From assembly GCA_002424045.1 (NCBI GenBank), contig DIPH01000002.1, positions 1 through 64,000 on the forward strand: DNA of 64,000 nt. The letters are read 5' to 3'. A program made the position numbers and the translations under genes. Below, in pieces: positions 7,094 through 15,716 of the stretch. This stretch comes from Firmicutes bacterium UBA5493. Its GTDB lineage: Bacteria; Bacillota; Limnochordia; Darwinibacteriales; Darwinibacteriaceae. A model generated the notes under the pieces. It did no database searches. It was not told the origin of the DNA and saw nothing but the letters and a program-made list of their open reading frames with translations. The number at the start of each line of letters is the position of its first letter. The stretch's first letter is position 1.

Positions 7094-7555
7094 TTACTGC
7101 AATAGTTCCCTAATTGAAGATGGAACCGAAATACCATAGGATCCATACATAGACTCTACAACCGGAGCGGTAAGGTTCATACCACCGTAGATGATGGAGC
7201 TTTCGGGCAACACAGTCTCGATATTATGAGCCTCTGCCACAGTCTTGATTATGTCAAGAATAAAGGTGACCAAATCAAGGCGCACTTGTTGTTCGATTTG
7301 CTCAAATTGCCACTCATAGCTGGCAAGTAATTCATCAATCTCTTCTTGAGTTTCCAGCTTTTCAGCTTCTACCTCAATTTCCGAATACAGCTCTTCCGCG
7401 GCGAGCTGCAACTCACTATTCTTCACATCGTATTCTGGATGGGCATAAAACAAGAACTCGAAGTCCACATAGCCAATGGTACTGGCAGAAGCTAAAGTGG
7501 GTACAAGCAAAGCTACCAGTAATGCAAGCATGATCCCTAGTGTTTGTTTTCTCAA
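7094..7555 (-). CDS. OmpH/Skp-like periplasmic protein
   Basis: 153 residues. After an N-terminal signal peptide (hydrophobic LGIMLALLVALLVPTLASAS) comes IGYVDFEFLFYAHPEY, the start of the OmpH/Skp fold. A long charged coiled-coil stretch (residues about 50-100) and a C-terminal VLPESSIIYGGMNLTAPVVE strand, the usual family ending, follow. Skp chaperones outer-membrane proteins in diderms; Bacillota members are mostly from lineages with an outer membrane. TTG at 7555 is preferred because AAAGGAGTG precedes it and it puts the signal peptide at the N-terminus. A nine-base-pair hairpin (7588-7609) lies in the leader. Confidence 0.78.
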   Translation of the reverse strand: MRKQTLGIMLALLVALLVPTLASASTIGYVDFEFLFYAHPEYDVKNSELQLAAEELYSEIEVEAEKLETQEEIDELLASYEWQFEQIEQQVRLDLVTFILDIIKTVAEAHNIETVLPESSIIYGGMNLTAPVVESMYGSYGISVPSSIRELLQ

Positions 7556-7650
7556 ACCGGACACTCCTTTGAATTTCACTGTCATTTTGCTGAATGCAAA
7601 CATTCAGCACTTCACTATTCCACCCCCGACATATATTTCCTGCCGACCCT

Positions 7651-8073
7651 TTACTTTTCGGGGGTATTGGCGACTAAATCTGCTATAGTTCTCTTCTTCA
7701 AGACTTCTACGAAAGCCTCTTGGGCTTCTTCCCAAACCGAATGCATAGGACAGCGACCTTCCCTCGAACAGACCAAATCACCGGTGAGGCATTTAGAAAT
7801 AGCGATAGGACCCTCAATGAGCTCGATGACATCTTTGAGCGTAATCGTCTTGGGATCTACTTCTAGGCGGACTCCACCACCAGGTCCCCTCACGCCCACA
7901 ACCCAACCAGGAACGCCAAGTTGAGCAATGATTTGAGGCAAAAAATTAACCGGGATCTCCTGCCGGCTTGCTATGACCTTTGACGAAATAAATTCTCCGG
8001 GATACTGAGCCAGTTCTACTAATGCGCTCACAGCGTATTCCGATTTCTTAGTAATCTCCACTTCTGTCACCAT
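7651..8073 (-). CDS. Rrf2-family transcriptional regulator, probably Fe-S sensing
   Basis: 140-residue Rrf2 regulator: N-terminal winged helix (KKSEYAVSALVELAQYPG) with the wing at VRGPGGGVRL. Three cysteines in CLTGDLVCSREGRC (C-x6-C-x5-C) are the [2Fe-2S] ligands seen in IscR/NsrR-like members, so it may sense Fe-S status, redox or NO. The ATG at 8073 is the likely start; an open frame continues upstream but without a ribosome binding site. Its neighbours downstream are OmpH-like, rubredoxin and ferredoxin genes; regulation of these is inference. Confidence 0.88.
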   Translation of the reverse strand: MVTEVEITKKSEYAVSALVELAQYPGEFISSKVIASRQEIPVNFLPQIIAQLGVPGWVVGVRGPGGGVRLEVDPKTITLKDVIELIEGPIAISKCLTGDLVCSREGRCPMHSVWEEAQEAFVEVLKKRTIADLVANTPEK

Positions 8074-8164
8074 CCAACCCCGCGCAAAAAACCTTGCACA
8101 CAGTATATAGCATACCATGCAACTCACTCTGCGGGCGATTTTTGTGCCTGTATTCCTTACCAAA

Positions 8165-8193
8165 ATTATACTGATATCGAAAACTTCTGTCAA
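8165..8193 (-). promoter_or_regulatory. Consensus promoter upstream of the Rrf2 gene
   Basis: Minus strand TTGACA (8188-8193), 17-base spacer, TATAAT (8165-8170): perfect match. It leaves an 85-nucleotide leader before the ATG. Confidence 0.88.
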
Positions 8194-8205
8194 GAAAGAC
8201 AACGC

Positions 8206-8233
8206 TTGCTTGCCTCTCCGAATCTGTTAGAAT
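8206..8233 (+). promoter_or_regulatory. Probable promoter of the Ppx/GppA gene
   Basis: TTGCTT (8206-8211), 16 bases, TAGAAT (8228-8233), divergent from the Rrf2 promoter. Confidence 0.45.
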
Positions 8234-8265
8234 AAGAGGTAGCTTGAAGCTAGGGGGATCTGAAT

Positions 8266-9771
8266 ATGGATCGAATCGGCATTATTGACCTCGGGTCGAA
8301 TTCCATACGTCTGGTCATCATCGATATTAAGGAAAACGGTGCCCACCACCAAATTGAAAACCTCAAGGAATCTGTCCGTTTGCGCAGCGGCACCGATGCC
8401 CAGGGCTTTTTGACAAAAGAAGGTATCAACTCTGCTGTAGAGATGGTCTCCCTCTTTGTCAGGTTTTGTCGCGCCCGAAAAGTTACACACATAATTGCGG
8501 TGGCCACCGCTGCTGTGCGACGGGCCCCGAATCGGGCAGAACTCATTAACCGCATAGCTAAAAACACAGGCGTGACCATCCAAGTACTCTCCAGCGAGGA
8601 AGAAGCCTACCTAGGGTACATCGGGCTCGTGAACAGCGTTACAGAAACCGCGGGTCTCATGGCCGATCTCGGTGGTGGAGCGCTCAAATTGGTGGGGTTC
8701 AAAGACCGCCTCAACCAGAATTCAATTACTCTTGACTTTGGCTCAGTATCCCTTATGGAAAAATATGATCTGCAAGACTTACCCTCACCAGAGAATCTAC
8801 GTGCCTTGGAGCAATTTCTAGATGAAACCTTTGCACGAATCTCCTGGCTTCCTAGCTATCCCAGCCTCATGGGCCTTGGAGGAACATTTCGCTCCTTAGC
8901 CCGAGTCTATCGCCATCAGGTTCATTATGTACCTGATGTCACCCACGGGATCACTATACCGACGGAGGCCGTAGGCGAGATCTACACCATGGTAAGTGGC
9001 ATGGACTTAAGAAGAAGGCGCCTGGTGCCTGGTTTAGAGCAGGATCGTGCCGATCTTAGTGTCACAGGTATTTGCATTATCTACCGCTTACTCAAGGCTA
9101 TTAAGGGAACGGAGCTTATGGTCAGTGCCAGCAGTCTCAGGGACGGATTATTTTATAAACACATTTATCCTCGGGATCCCATCTTATTTAATGTACTTAC
9201 GCATCATACCAATAACCTCATCGACTACCACAGCCTTGACGAAAACCATCTGCGGCGCGTCTCCAATCTGGCCGTGATTCTCTTCGACCAGCTTGCACCA
9301 CTGCATAATCTGGGAAGTTACGAACGGAGGCTGCTTCTCATTGCTGGCCTTCTCCATGAGTTAGGGGTAGTAATCAGTGTTGAGAGTCTGGAGAAACACA
9401 CTCTTTACACTGTGCTGAATTCTCCCCTTTTAGGTCTAACCCATCGCGAACGGGTATTAGCCGCTTTTCTAGCAGCTTCCCATGATGGGTTTTTCCAGGC
9501 CAACCTGCAAAATCATGTGGACCATGGTCCCATTGAACCCGAGGACATTGGGCGCATCAAGAAGCTTGCTCCCTTGCTGCAAGTAGCCCACAGCCTCGAT
9601 CGGTCCAGAACAGGGGTAGTCACTAATCTACAGGCTACTGTGACGAAAGGTGTCTGCGAACTCAAAGTCTTCGGTACGCAAAAACGCGATCTCGAAATCC
9701 GCGATGCCCACCGCCAAGCAGAGGCCTTTAGACAAGAGTATGGCGTTGAACTCAAAATCGTTCAAGGCTAG
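8266..9771 (+). CDS. Ppx/GppA phosphatase with C-terminal HD-type domain
   Basis: 501 residues. The N-terminal 300 residues are an ASKHA-fold Ppx/GppA phosphatase: phosphate-1 loop IIDLGSNSIRLVI, ATAAVRRAPN, SSEEEAYLGYIG, phosphate-2 loop ADLGGGALKL and GLGGTFRSLARV. The family hydrolyses inorganic polyphosphate and/or pppGpp. The C-terminal half has an HD-like region (LLIAGLLHELG) as in long bacterial exopolyphosphatases. AGGGGGAT precedes the ATG. The stop codon overlaps the convergent GAF gene by four bases. Confidence 0.93.
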   Translation: MDRIGIIDLGSNSIRLVIIDIKENGAHHQIENLKESVRLRSGTDAQGFLTKEGINSAVEMVSLFVRFCRARKVTHIIAVATAAVRRAPNRAELINRIAKNTGVTIQVLSSEEEAYLGYIGLVNSVTETAGLMADLGGGALKLVGFKDRLNQNSITLDFGSVSLMEKYDLQDLPSPENLRALEQFLDETFARISWLPSYPSLMGLGGTFRSLARVYRHQVHYVPDVTHGITIPTEAVGEIYTMVSGMDLRRRRLVPGLEQDRADLSVTGICIIYRLLKAIKGTELMVSASSLRDGLFYKHIYPRDPILFNVLTHHTNNLIDYHSLDENHLRRVSNLAVILFDQLAPLHNLGSYERRLLLIAGLLHELGVVISVESLEKHTLYTVLNSPLLGLTHRERVLAAFLAASHDGFFQANLQNHVDHGPIEPEDIGRIKKLAPLLQVAHSLDRSRTGVVTNLQATVTKGVCELKVFGTQKRDLEIRDAHRQAEAFRQEYGVELKIVQG

Positions 9772-10241
9772 GCGTTGGTTGGCCAATGACAGGCACTCAT
9801 GAGGATGTCTACAATGGAAGTCAACCCTCGGGCGTCTTCATCCGTAAAACGACTCAAGACCGGGCTATCTACATCAAGGACTCCCACGAGAATTCCTTCC
9901 GCGGTAATCATGGGAACCACTACTTCCGATCGGGAGGCGGTATCACAGGCAATGTGCCCTGGAAATTCGTGAACATCGGGAACAACTATGACTTTTCGAT
10001 TTTCAGCTGCGGTTCCGCAAACTCCTTTGCCTATTGATATACGTACACAAGCAGGTTTTCCCTGAAATGGGCCCAAGACGAGTTCAGAACCTTCGCAAAG
10101 GTAAAAGCCCACCCAGTTTAGGTCTTTGAGCTCAGAAAAAAGCAGGGATGATGTGTTGGCCAAGTTTGCCAACCAATGGGTCTCTCCCTCCAAAAGACTC
10201 TGGAGCTGGCGCTGTAGCAGGACATAATCGGTGTTGGACAA
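9768..10241 (-). CDS. msrC: GAF-domain free methionine-(R)-sulfoxide reductase
   Basis: 157 residues, one GAF domain. NWVGFYL, LGPFQGKPACVRI, GVCGTA, VPDVHEFPGHIACD and SRSEVVVPM match the fRMsr family closely. The three conserved cysteines (in ACVRI, GVCG and IACD) are present, consistent with reduction of free methionine-R-sulfoxide with thioredoxin. Start TTG at 10241 behind GGAGGGGAGAG. Antioxidant role fits an anaerobe exposed to air. Confidence 0.88.
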   Translation of the reverse strand: MSNTDYVLLQRQLQSLLEGETHWLANLANTSSLLFSELKDLNWVGFYLCEGSELVLGPFQGKPACVRISIGKGVCGTAAENRKVIVVPDVHEFPGHIACDTASRSEVVVPMITAEGILVGVLDVDSPVLSRFTDEDARGLTSIVDILMSACHWPTNA

Positions 10242-10282
10242 GGCTCTCCCCTCCTGCCCTTAAGTATAGCCTATAGAATGCA

Positions 10283-10305
10283 AAAGCGCCAGAATCTGGC
10301 GCTTT
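10283..10305 (-). terminator. Hairpin terminator after the glucan phosphorylase gene
   Basis: Ten-base-pair stem AAAGCGCCAG/CTGGCGCTTT with an AAT loop, 5 bases after the phosphorylase stop codon; it can act on both strands. Confidence 0.75.
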
Positions 10306-10309
10306 ATTC

Positions 10310-11968
10310 TCACTGGATAGCCATGGCATTGGCGACTTCCCGCTTAATCTTTCGCAAAGTCGTTGAGGGTTGATACATGAGGTTATTATACTCAGTGAGC
10401 ATATGCTTCGTTGAAAAGCGGTGTAGAGCCATGGAGATGCTCGACCGCATCATGTCTTGCCAACGAGAGCGATCTTCATAGTACATGGGAATAACCTCGT
10501 CCAAAAGAACCTCGTATAGTGAAAGGGCATCCACCATCGTTTGCTCAGGACCCTCATATCCACCTCCAAATTGCCAGCCTGTCACACCGTGCAGACAGCC
10601 TTCCGTCCACCAACCATCCAAGACACTGAGATTCAAAACCCCATTCAGGGCCGCTTTCATGCCAGAGGTAGCCGATGCCTCCAATGGCCTTTGGGGTGTG
10701 TTGAGCCAGACATCACAACCGGATGTGAGAATACGTCCCAGTTCCATGTTATAGTTTTCCAGGAAAACTACACTATCAGGAAACTTGTAGGCCATTTCGG
10801 CGATATTGGCGACAATTTGTTTGCCCCACTCATCCTCAGGATGGGCTTTGCCAGAAAAAACCAATTGAATGGTGCGATTCCGCAAAAGGGGTTCAATGAC
10901 ATGTGGCTTGTAGAAAATCAAGCCGCTACGCTTGTAAGCAGCTGCGCGGCGAGCAAACCCAATGGTGAGAGCTTCTAAATCCAAGGTGACGCCTGTGCGT
11001 TTTTCTATTTCCTCCAGCAGTTTTTTCTTTAGTTGGAGATGGGCTTTCCAGAGGTTGCCCTGTACGTTATAGGTCTGTTTCATATGCTCGTGCTGCCAAG
11101 TGTCCACATGAACCCCATTGGTGATACTGATGATGGGTGCAGTGCCCGGGTTACCCCGCCACATAGCACGAGCGGTAGCACCATGAAGTTGTGAGACGGC
11201 ATTGGATATGTAGCTGATCCGCAAGCCCGCGACTGTCATATTGAACGGGTTCCCACCGATCTGTTCCACCTGGTCGTACTCTAAGCCCACCCAAGCTCCC
11301 ATATGCTTGAGCAACCCATGGTCATGTTCTTCATTGCCTGCCATCACAGGTGTATGGGTGGTAAAAACGATTTGCTGGCGGGTTTCTTCCCATGCACTGT
11401 GAAAATCTACCCCGCGGGACATCTTTTCCCTTATTAGCTCGAGGCCGGCAAAGACGGCGTGGCCTTCGTTGAGGTGATAGATATCCGGCTCAAAACCCAG
11501 TCTTCGTAAGAAACGTACTCCTCCGATACCTAGTACCATCTCGGCCGCCACTCGTTCTTGAGGTGAACTGGCATAGAGCTGCCTGGTGATCCATCCATGG
11601 GGAGTACCTGGCAGGTCGGCATCTAGGAGGTAGAGAGTGGCATTTCCAAAAGCCTCTGTTTTCCAAACCTTACAGGTAACCTCCTCCCCTCGAATCCATA
11701 AGCTCACCGTGATTCCGGTATCCTCCAAGTGGGCACGGTCATAGTTTTGCCGAGAGTGGTGCGGAAAACCGTTCTTATCGAGGTACTGATCGGAGTATCC
11801 CTCATTCCACAGAATACCGATCCCAACAAAGGGCAATTGCATATCTCGGGCTGTTTTCAGAATATCTCCTGCTAACACCCCTAAGCCGCCCGAGTAGATT
11901 GAAAACGTTTCATCTAATCCGTACTCCATACAAAAGAACGCTACTTTTGGTTGGGGAATAGCTACCAT
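10310..11968 (-). CDS. Alpha-glucan phosphorylase (short GT35 type)
   Basis: 552 residues, the shorter branch of GT35 alpha-glucan phosphorylases, which release glucose-1-phosphate from glycogen-like glucans using PLP. Family features: VAFFCMEYGLDETFSIYSGGLGVLAGD, HLNEGHAVF, FTTHTPV, FAGKAHP-like FSGKAHPEDEWGK, and the PLP-lysine segment SGMKAALNGVLNLSVLDGWW. The N-terminal DUF3417 region of some homologues is absent, so the protein begins directly at the catalytic domain. ATG follows GAGGAGA. Last gene of a three-gene unit (GT4, nucleotidyltransferase fusion, phosphorylase) with gaps or overlaps under 30 bases. Confidence 0.93.
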   Translation of the reverse strand: MVAIPQPKVAFFCMEYGLDETFSIYSGGLGVLAGDILKTARDMQLPFVGIGILWNEGYSDQYLDKNGFPHHSRQNYDRAHLEDTGITVSLWIRGEEVTCKVWKTEAFGNATLYLLDADLPGTPHGWITRQLYASSPQERVAAEMVLGIGGVRFLRRLGFEPDIYHLNEGHAVFAGLELIREKMSRGVDFHSAWEETRQQIVFTTHTPVMAGNEEHDHGLLKHMGAWVGLEYDQVEQIGGNPFNMTVAGLRISYISNAVSQLHGATARAMWRGNPGTAPIISITNGVHVDTWQHEHMKQTYNVQGNLWKAHLQLKKKLLEEIEKRTGVTLDLEALTIGFARRAAAYKRSGLIFYKPHVIEPLLRNRTIQLVFSGKAHPEDEWGKQIVANIAEMAYKFPDSVVFLENYNMELGRILTSGCDVWLNTPQRPLEASATSGMKAALNGVLNLSVLDGWWTEGCLHGVTGWQFGGGYEGPEQTMVDALSLYEVLLDEVIPMYYEDRSRWQDMMRSSISMALHRFSTKHMLTEYNNLMYQPSTTLRKIKREVANAMAIQ

Positions 11969-11971
11969 GTC

Positions 11972-14347
11972 CTATCTCTCCTCGCTTTGGTGCCTTTTAA
12001 TCAAATCAATGTAGTGTTCCATGAGGCCTGTAGCTTCAGACTCGCTCTCAGCCTCACCATACAGCCGAAAAACTGGCTCGTCTCCATCTGGGACAACTAA
12101 GGCCCAGCCACCATCGCGACGTTCCTTTATGCCGTCCAGATATAAGGTGCGTTCGGGATCCGAGCTTTCGATCAGCTTCCGCATTACCCTGCCCTTTTCA
12201 TCCCAGGGGCATGGCACTTCGGTGGTCCTGATCTGTGACGTTCCCTGCCACGAACTAAGGGGCATCTTACTCGAACTGACCAGAGCCAAAAGTTCCCCTA
12301 TACTCGCTAGTGGTTCTATATGGGGAAAGACCTCCAAGTTTTCTTCAACAAAGGTGTTTCCCAGTTCTGCGGCAACCTCCATCCAGAAGGGGGCCTCTAT
12401 TTTCGTCCAACACACGTCCAAACCTTGCTCCCTTGCGGTTTGAGCCACGGTCTCCGAAAGATGTATTGGCATGGCCACTGCTTTCTTGTTCCGTAGCTTC
12501 AAGGCGTGAACGAATCCCTTCCACCAATCCTGCGTGGAAAGACGAGCCCCATTTTCATCTTGAAAAAACCAGTTCTGGTTCTGCACAACTATGGTAGGGA
12601 GGCCTTCCATCCGTTCTGTTACAACCACGTAACCACTCTTGCTGAGAAAGTCCTGAACCATCTCGCCGAGCGGATCGGTGCGTGGTTCCACCAGCAAACC
12701 CACTTGAAACCCTGGTGAACCGGCAGGATAGTGTCTGCTTAGGCGCTGCAGGTAACGTTTTTTCAAACCTGCCACCTGGATAAAATCGCCCATGTCCTCG
12801 GCGCCAAAACGGGGGTAGTCTTCTCGGACGAAAATACCTTCGATTTTCCTCTGGTCCCCCTTCGTGAGCCAACGGCCCCTCCCATCCCAGCATTCTACAA
12901 ACACTAAATTGGGATCACCAGCGTCGACTCCCACGTGGAGGGCTCCATCTAGAGCCATTTCCTGGACGGCAAAGCGGGTTATGCGACCAGCAACCTCGCC
13001 GCCGTCGCGGGTATCGAGGCCACCACCCCTGAGGCCAACTACGAGAGCACGCTTGGCCAGATCCGCGACCTTGGAGAAGTCACTGGTGACTAACACCCGT
13101 TTTTGCCTACCAAGGAAAGCACCGTAGCTTAGTCCGATCTGGATTAAGATTTCTGGAGTCAGATTCGCTCTAACATCCCCTGCTATACCATGCTTGGAGA
13201 AAATCGGCCCTTGTTCTTGACTACCCCATACTAAAGAGCCCCGCAATTTGGTGCCACTCAGTATGATTTTTTCGGGCCATACCTTTGTGTTCGGGGTGAT
13301 TGTTGACATAGCTCCGACTCGTACCTTTGGTCCGAGGACGGCACCTTCATAAATCTCGCTTTCCTTTTCCACCACCACATCTTTAGACAAGACGCATCCC
13401 CTCAACTGCGTACGGCTGCCTAACTTGACTCCTGACCACAAGAGGCTTTGTTTGAGATTGGCATGAGCATCAATCTGGCTGTAGGGACCGATGACACTGT
13501 ATGGTCCCACATAGGCATGCTCGCCGATGCGGGCACCCCGACCGATGTAAACTGGACCTCCGATTGTGGCGCTCGGATGAATCTGCACACCATCTTCCAG
13601 ATAAACATTTCCCCCTAGGGGCTTCGGAAGTTCTAACCGCACTTTTCCATCCAGACAGTCCTTCTGCGCCTGGCGATACACCTCAAGATTTCCCACGTCA
13701 GACCAATAGCCAGGCGCCACATAACCAAAAAGTGGGGCCTTACGTCTCAAGAGCTCCGGAAACACATCTTGACTAAAGTCAACCTTGTGCCCCGGACGGA
13801 CCAAATCCAACACTTCTGGCTCCAAAATGTAAATGCCAGTATTCACTGTATCGCTGAACACCTGGCTCCACGTTGGTTTCTCTAAGAACTGCGTGATCTT
13901 ACCATCATCCGCAGTCAACACAACTCCATAGCTTAAGGGATTGGGCACGCTCGTTAAAACCAGCGTTGCCAGGGATCCCTTCTTTTTATGAAAAGCAATC
14001 GCTTCGCTCAGATTGATGTCTGTAAGGGCGTCACCGCTTACAACCACAAAGGTATCCGTGAGAAATTCTGATGCATTTTTCACGCTGCCTGCCGTCCCTA
14101 AGGGTTCCCGCTCTATGTAATACTCCATACGGACGCCAAAGGCCGAACCATCTTGAAAATAGGCCGTCACATCATCAGGAAGATACCACAGAGTACTGGC
14201 CACTTCGCTAAATCCGTGTCGCTTCAAGAGGTTCAGGATATGTTCCATCATGGGCCGATTCAAGATGGGCACCATGGGTTTGGGTAAGGTGCAAGTGAGG
14301 GGTCTAAGTCTAGTCCCCTCACCACCGGCCATGATTACTGCTTTCAC
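11972..14347 (-). CDS. Sugar nucleotidyltransferase fused to a degenerate phosphohexomutase domain
   Basis: 791 residues. Residues 1-235 are a sugar-1-phosphate nucleotidyltransferase (KAVIMAGGEGTRLRPLTCTLPKPMVP, VVSGDALTD). About 250-370 form a left-handed beta-helix of hexapeptide repeats. About 380-785 follow the phosphoglucomutase/phosphomannomutase fold. In the mutase part the catalytic TASHNP loop and the DGDxDR metal loop of active enzymes are not recognisable; the aligned stretch reads LHVGVDAGDPNL. It may be an allosteric or structural domain. GTG at 14347 follows GGGGGGGAC and overlaps the upstream GT4 gene by 29 bases. Probably makes an NDP-sugar for the adjacent glucan genes; the substrate cannot be read from sequence. 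Confidence 0.88.
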   Translation of the reverse strand: MKAVIMAGGEGTRLRPLTCTLPKPMVPILNRPMMEHILNLLKRHGFSEVASTLWYLPDDVTAYFQDGSAFGVRMEYYIEREPLGTAGSVKNASEFLTDTFVVVSGDALTDINLSEAIAFHKKKGSLATLVLTSVPNPLSYGVVLTADDGKITQFLEKPTWSQVFSDTVNTGIYILEPEVLDLVRPGHKVDFSQDVFPELLRRKAPLFGYVAPGYWSDVGNLEVYRQAQKDCLDGKVRLELPKPLGGNVYLEDGVQIHPSATIGGPVYIGRGARIGEHAYVGPYSVIGPYSQIDAHANLKQSLLWSGVKLGSRTQLRGCVLSKDVVVEKESEIYEGAVLGPKVRVGAMSTITPNTKVWPEKIILSGTKLRGSLVWGSQEQGPIFSKHGIAGDVRANLTPEILIQIGLSYGAFLGRQKRVLVTSDFSKVADLAKRALVVGLRGGGLDTRDGGEVAGRITRFAVQEMALDGALHVGVDAGDPNLVFVECWDGRGRWLTKGDQRKIEGIFVREDYPRFGAEDMGDFIQVAGLKKRYLQRLSRHYPAGSPGFQVGLLVEPRTDPLGEMVQDFLSKSGYVVVTERMEGLPTIVVQNQNWFFQDENGARLSTQDWWKGFVHALKLRNKKAVAMPIHLSETVAQTAREQGLDVCWTKIEAPFWMEVAAELGNTFVEENLEVFPHIEPLASIGELLALVSSSKMPLSSWQGTSQIRTTEVPCPWDEKGRVMRKLIESSDPERTLYLDGIKERRDGGWALVVPDGDEPVFRLYGEAESESEATGLMEHYIDLIKRHQSEER

Positions 14348-15587
14348 GTATCCGTCCCCCCCTTTCCGAAAAATTACTGGTGAGTTGGTAGCGCTCATAA
14401 AACTCTTTGTGTTCGTGGGGCTTTAAAGCGGCCTGTTTAAAGCTCTCCACAGTCTGACGGGCGATTTGGTTCCAATCGAACTTCTCCTTTAGATCTCGGG
14501 AAGCCCGTTCAATTAGATTGCGGGCGAAGGCTTTGTCTTCCAGGAGGTGCAGAATATTGTCAGCCAAAGAATTAGCATTACCTGCATAGAACGTGAGTCC
14601 ATTCTCCCCGTGCTGCACTGTCTCGGTAAAACCACCCACATCACTAACCACAACCGGCGCTTGGCCTGCCATAGCCTCTAGGGCCACGATGCCGAAAGGT
14701 TCATATCGACTGGGAAATACCGCGGCATCTGCTAGCCTGTACAGACTATTGCGCGTGCGGTCATCAATGAATCCCGGAAAGTGCGTCTTCTCGCCAAGAC
14801 CCAAATCCCAAGCCTGTTTCTTCAGCTCGTTTAGGCAGGGTCCTTTGCCGGCAATAATAAACTTGGCCTGGGGCCGGTGCCAAAGCACCTTAGGGGCCGC
14901 CGACAGCAAAAGATCAATACCCTTCTCATATACATGACGTCCCACGTACAATACGATTTCTTCTTCAGGTGTCGCCCAGTTGTTGCGCCACGTGTCAAGG
15001 TCTTCATGGACATTGGCAAAATCCTGTGCCCGTACACCATTGGGAATCACGCTGAGCTTGTCTTCTGGAACTTGAAAGATCTTGCGTAGTTCTTCCCGCA
15101 TGTACTCACTGCAACAAATCACTCTGTAGGACTCATAGGTGAGCCACCATTCTAGATCACTGATGTGGCGCTGCATGTCATTGTGCAGGCCATTGTTGCG
15201 CCCCCATTCCGTGGCATGGATGGTACAAACCAATGGCTTTTGAAAAGCATGCTTCAGCACCTTAGCGCTAGGGGCCACCATCCAGTCGTGGGCATGGATT
15301 AGATCAAAATCCACATGACTCAAAAGCTCGGCTCCCTTTTGAATCAAGTGGTAGTTCATAAAGTGAACTTCATCCAAAAAGCCCATGGGTTTGGGGAAAA
15401 ATTGATTGACTCGATACACCCGAACCCCGTGGACGTACTCCGTCTGCTCACTCTCAGGCCAATCACCAGTTACCACCGACACCTCGTACCCTTCTTCCAC
15501 CAAAGCCTGCGACAAATCCGCCACTGCTCTGGCCAAACCTCCAATTACTTTTGGAGGGTACTCCCAAGACAACATCAAAATCTTCAA
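14319..15587 (-). CDS. GT4 glycosyltransferase, glycogen synthase-like
   Basis: 422-residue GT-B glycosyltransferase of family 4. N-terminal MKILMLSWEYPPKVIGGLARAV is the glycogen-synthase-like acceptor loop; HAHDWMVAPSAKVL, CTIHATEWGR and VIPNGV follow. The C-terminal Rossmann domain holds LYVGRHVYEKGIDLLL and the donor motif PSRYEPFGIVALEAMAGQAPVV. It probably extends an alpha-glucan. The start is TTG behind GAGGTGG. First gene of the unit with the nucleotidyltransferase fusion and the glucan phosphorylase. Confidence 0.88.
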   Translation of the reverse strand: MKILMLSWEYPPKVIGGLARAVADLSQALVEEGYEVSVVTGDWPESEQTEYVHGVRVYRVNQFFPKPMGFLDEVHFMNYHLIQKGAELLSHVDFDLIHAHDWMVAPSAKVLKHAFQKPLVCTIHATEWGRNNGLHNDMQRHISDLEWWLTYESYRVICCSEYMREELRKIFQVPEDKLSVIPNGVRAQDFANVHEDLDTWRNNWATPEEEIVLYVGRHVYEKGIDLLLSAAPKVLWHRPQAKFIIAGKGPCLNELKKQAWDLGLGEKTHFPGFIDDRTRNSLYRLADAAVFPSRYEPFGIVALEAMAGQAPVVVSDVGGFTETVQHGENGLTFYAGNANSLADNILHLLEDKAFARNLIERASRDLKEKFDWNQIARQTVESFKQAALKPHEHKEFYERYQLTSNFSERGGRIRESSNHGRW

Positions 15588-15716
15588 TTTAAGTCACCAC
15601 CTCAAAGCTCTCTCTCATCACAGGATACCCTGAACGCTGAGGTATTATTAAGTGAGAAGGATATTGGCTGAAAATCGCCAAATACAAAACGGAGAACTGT
15701 TTGAAGGAGATTAACC

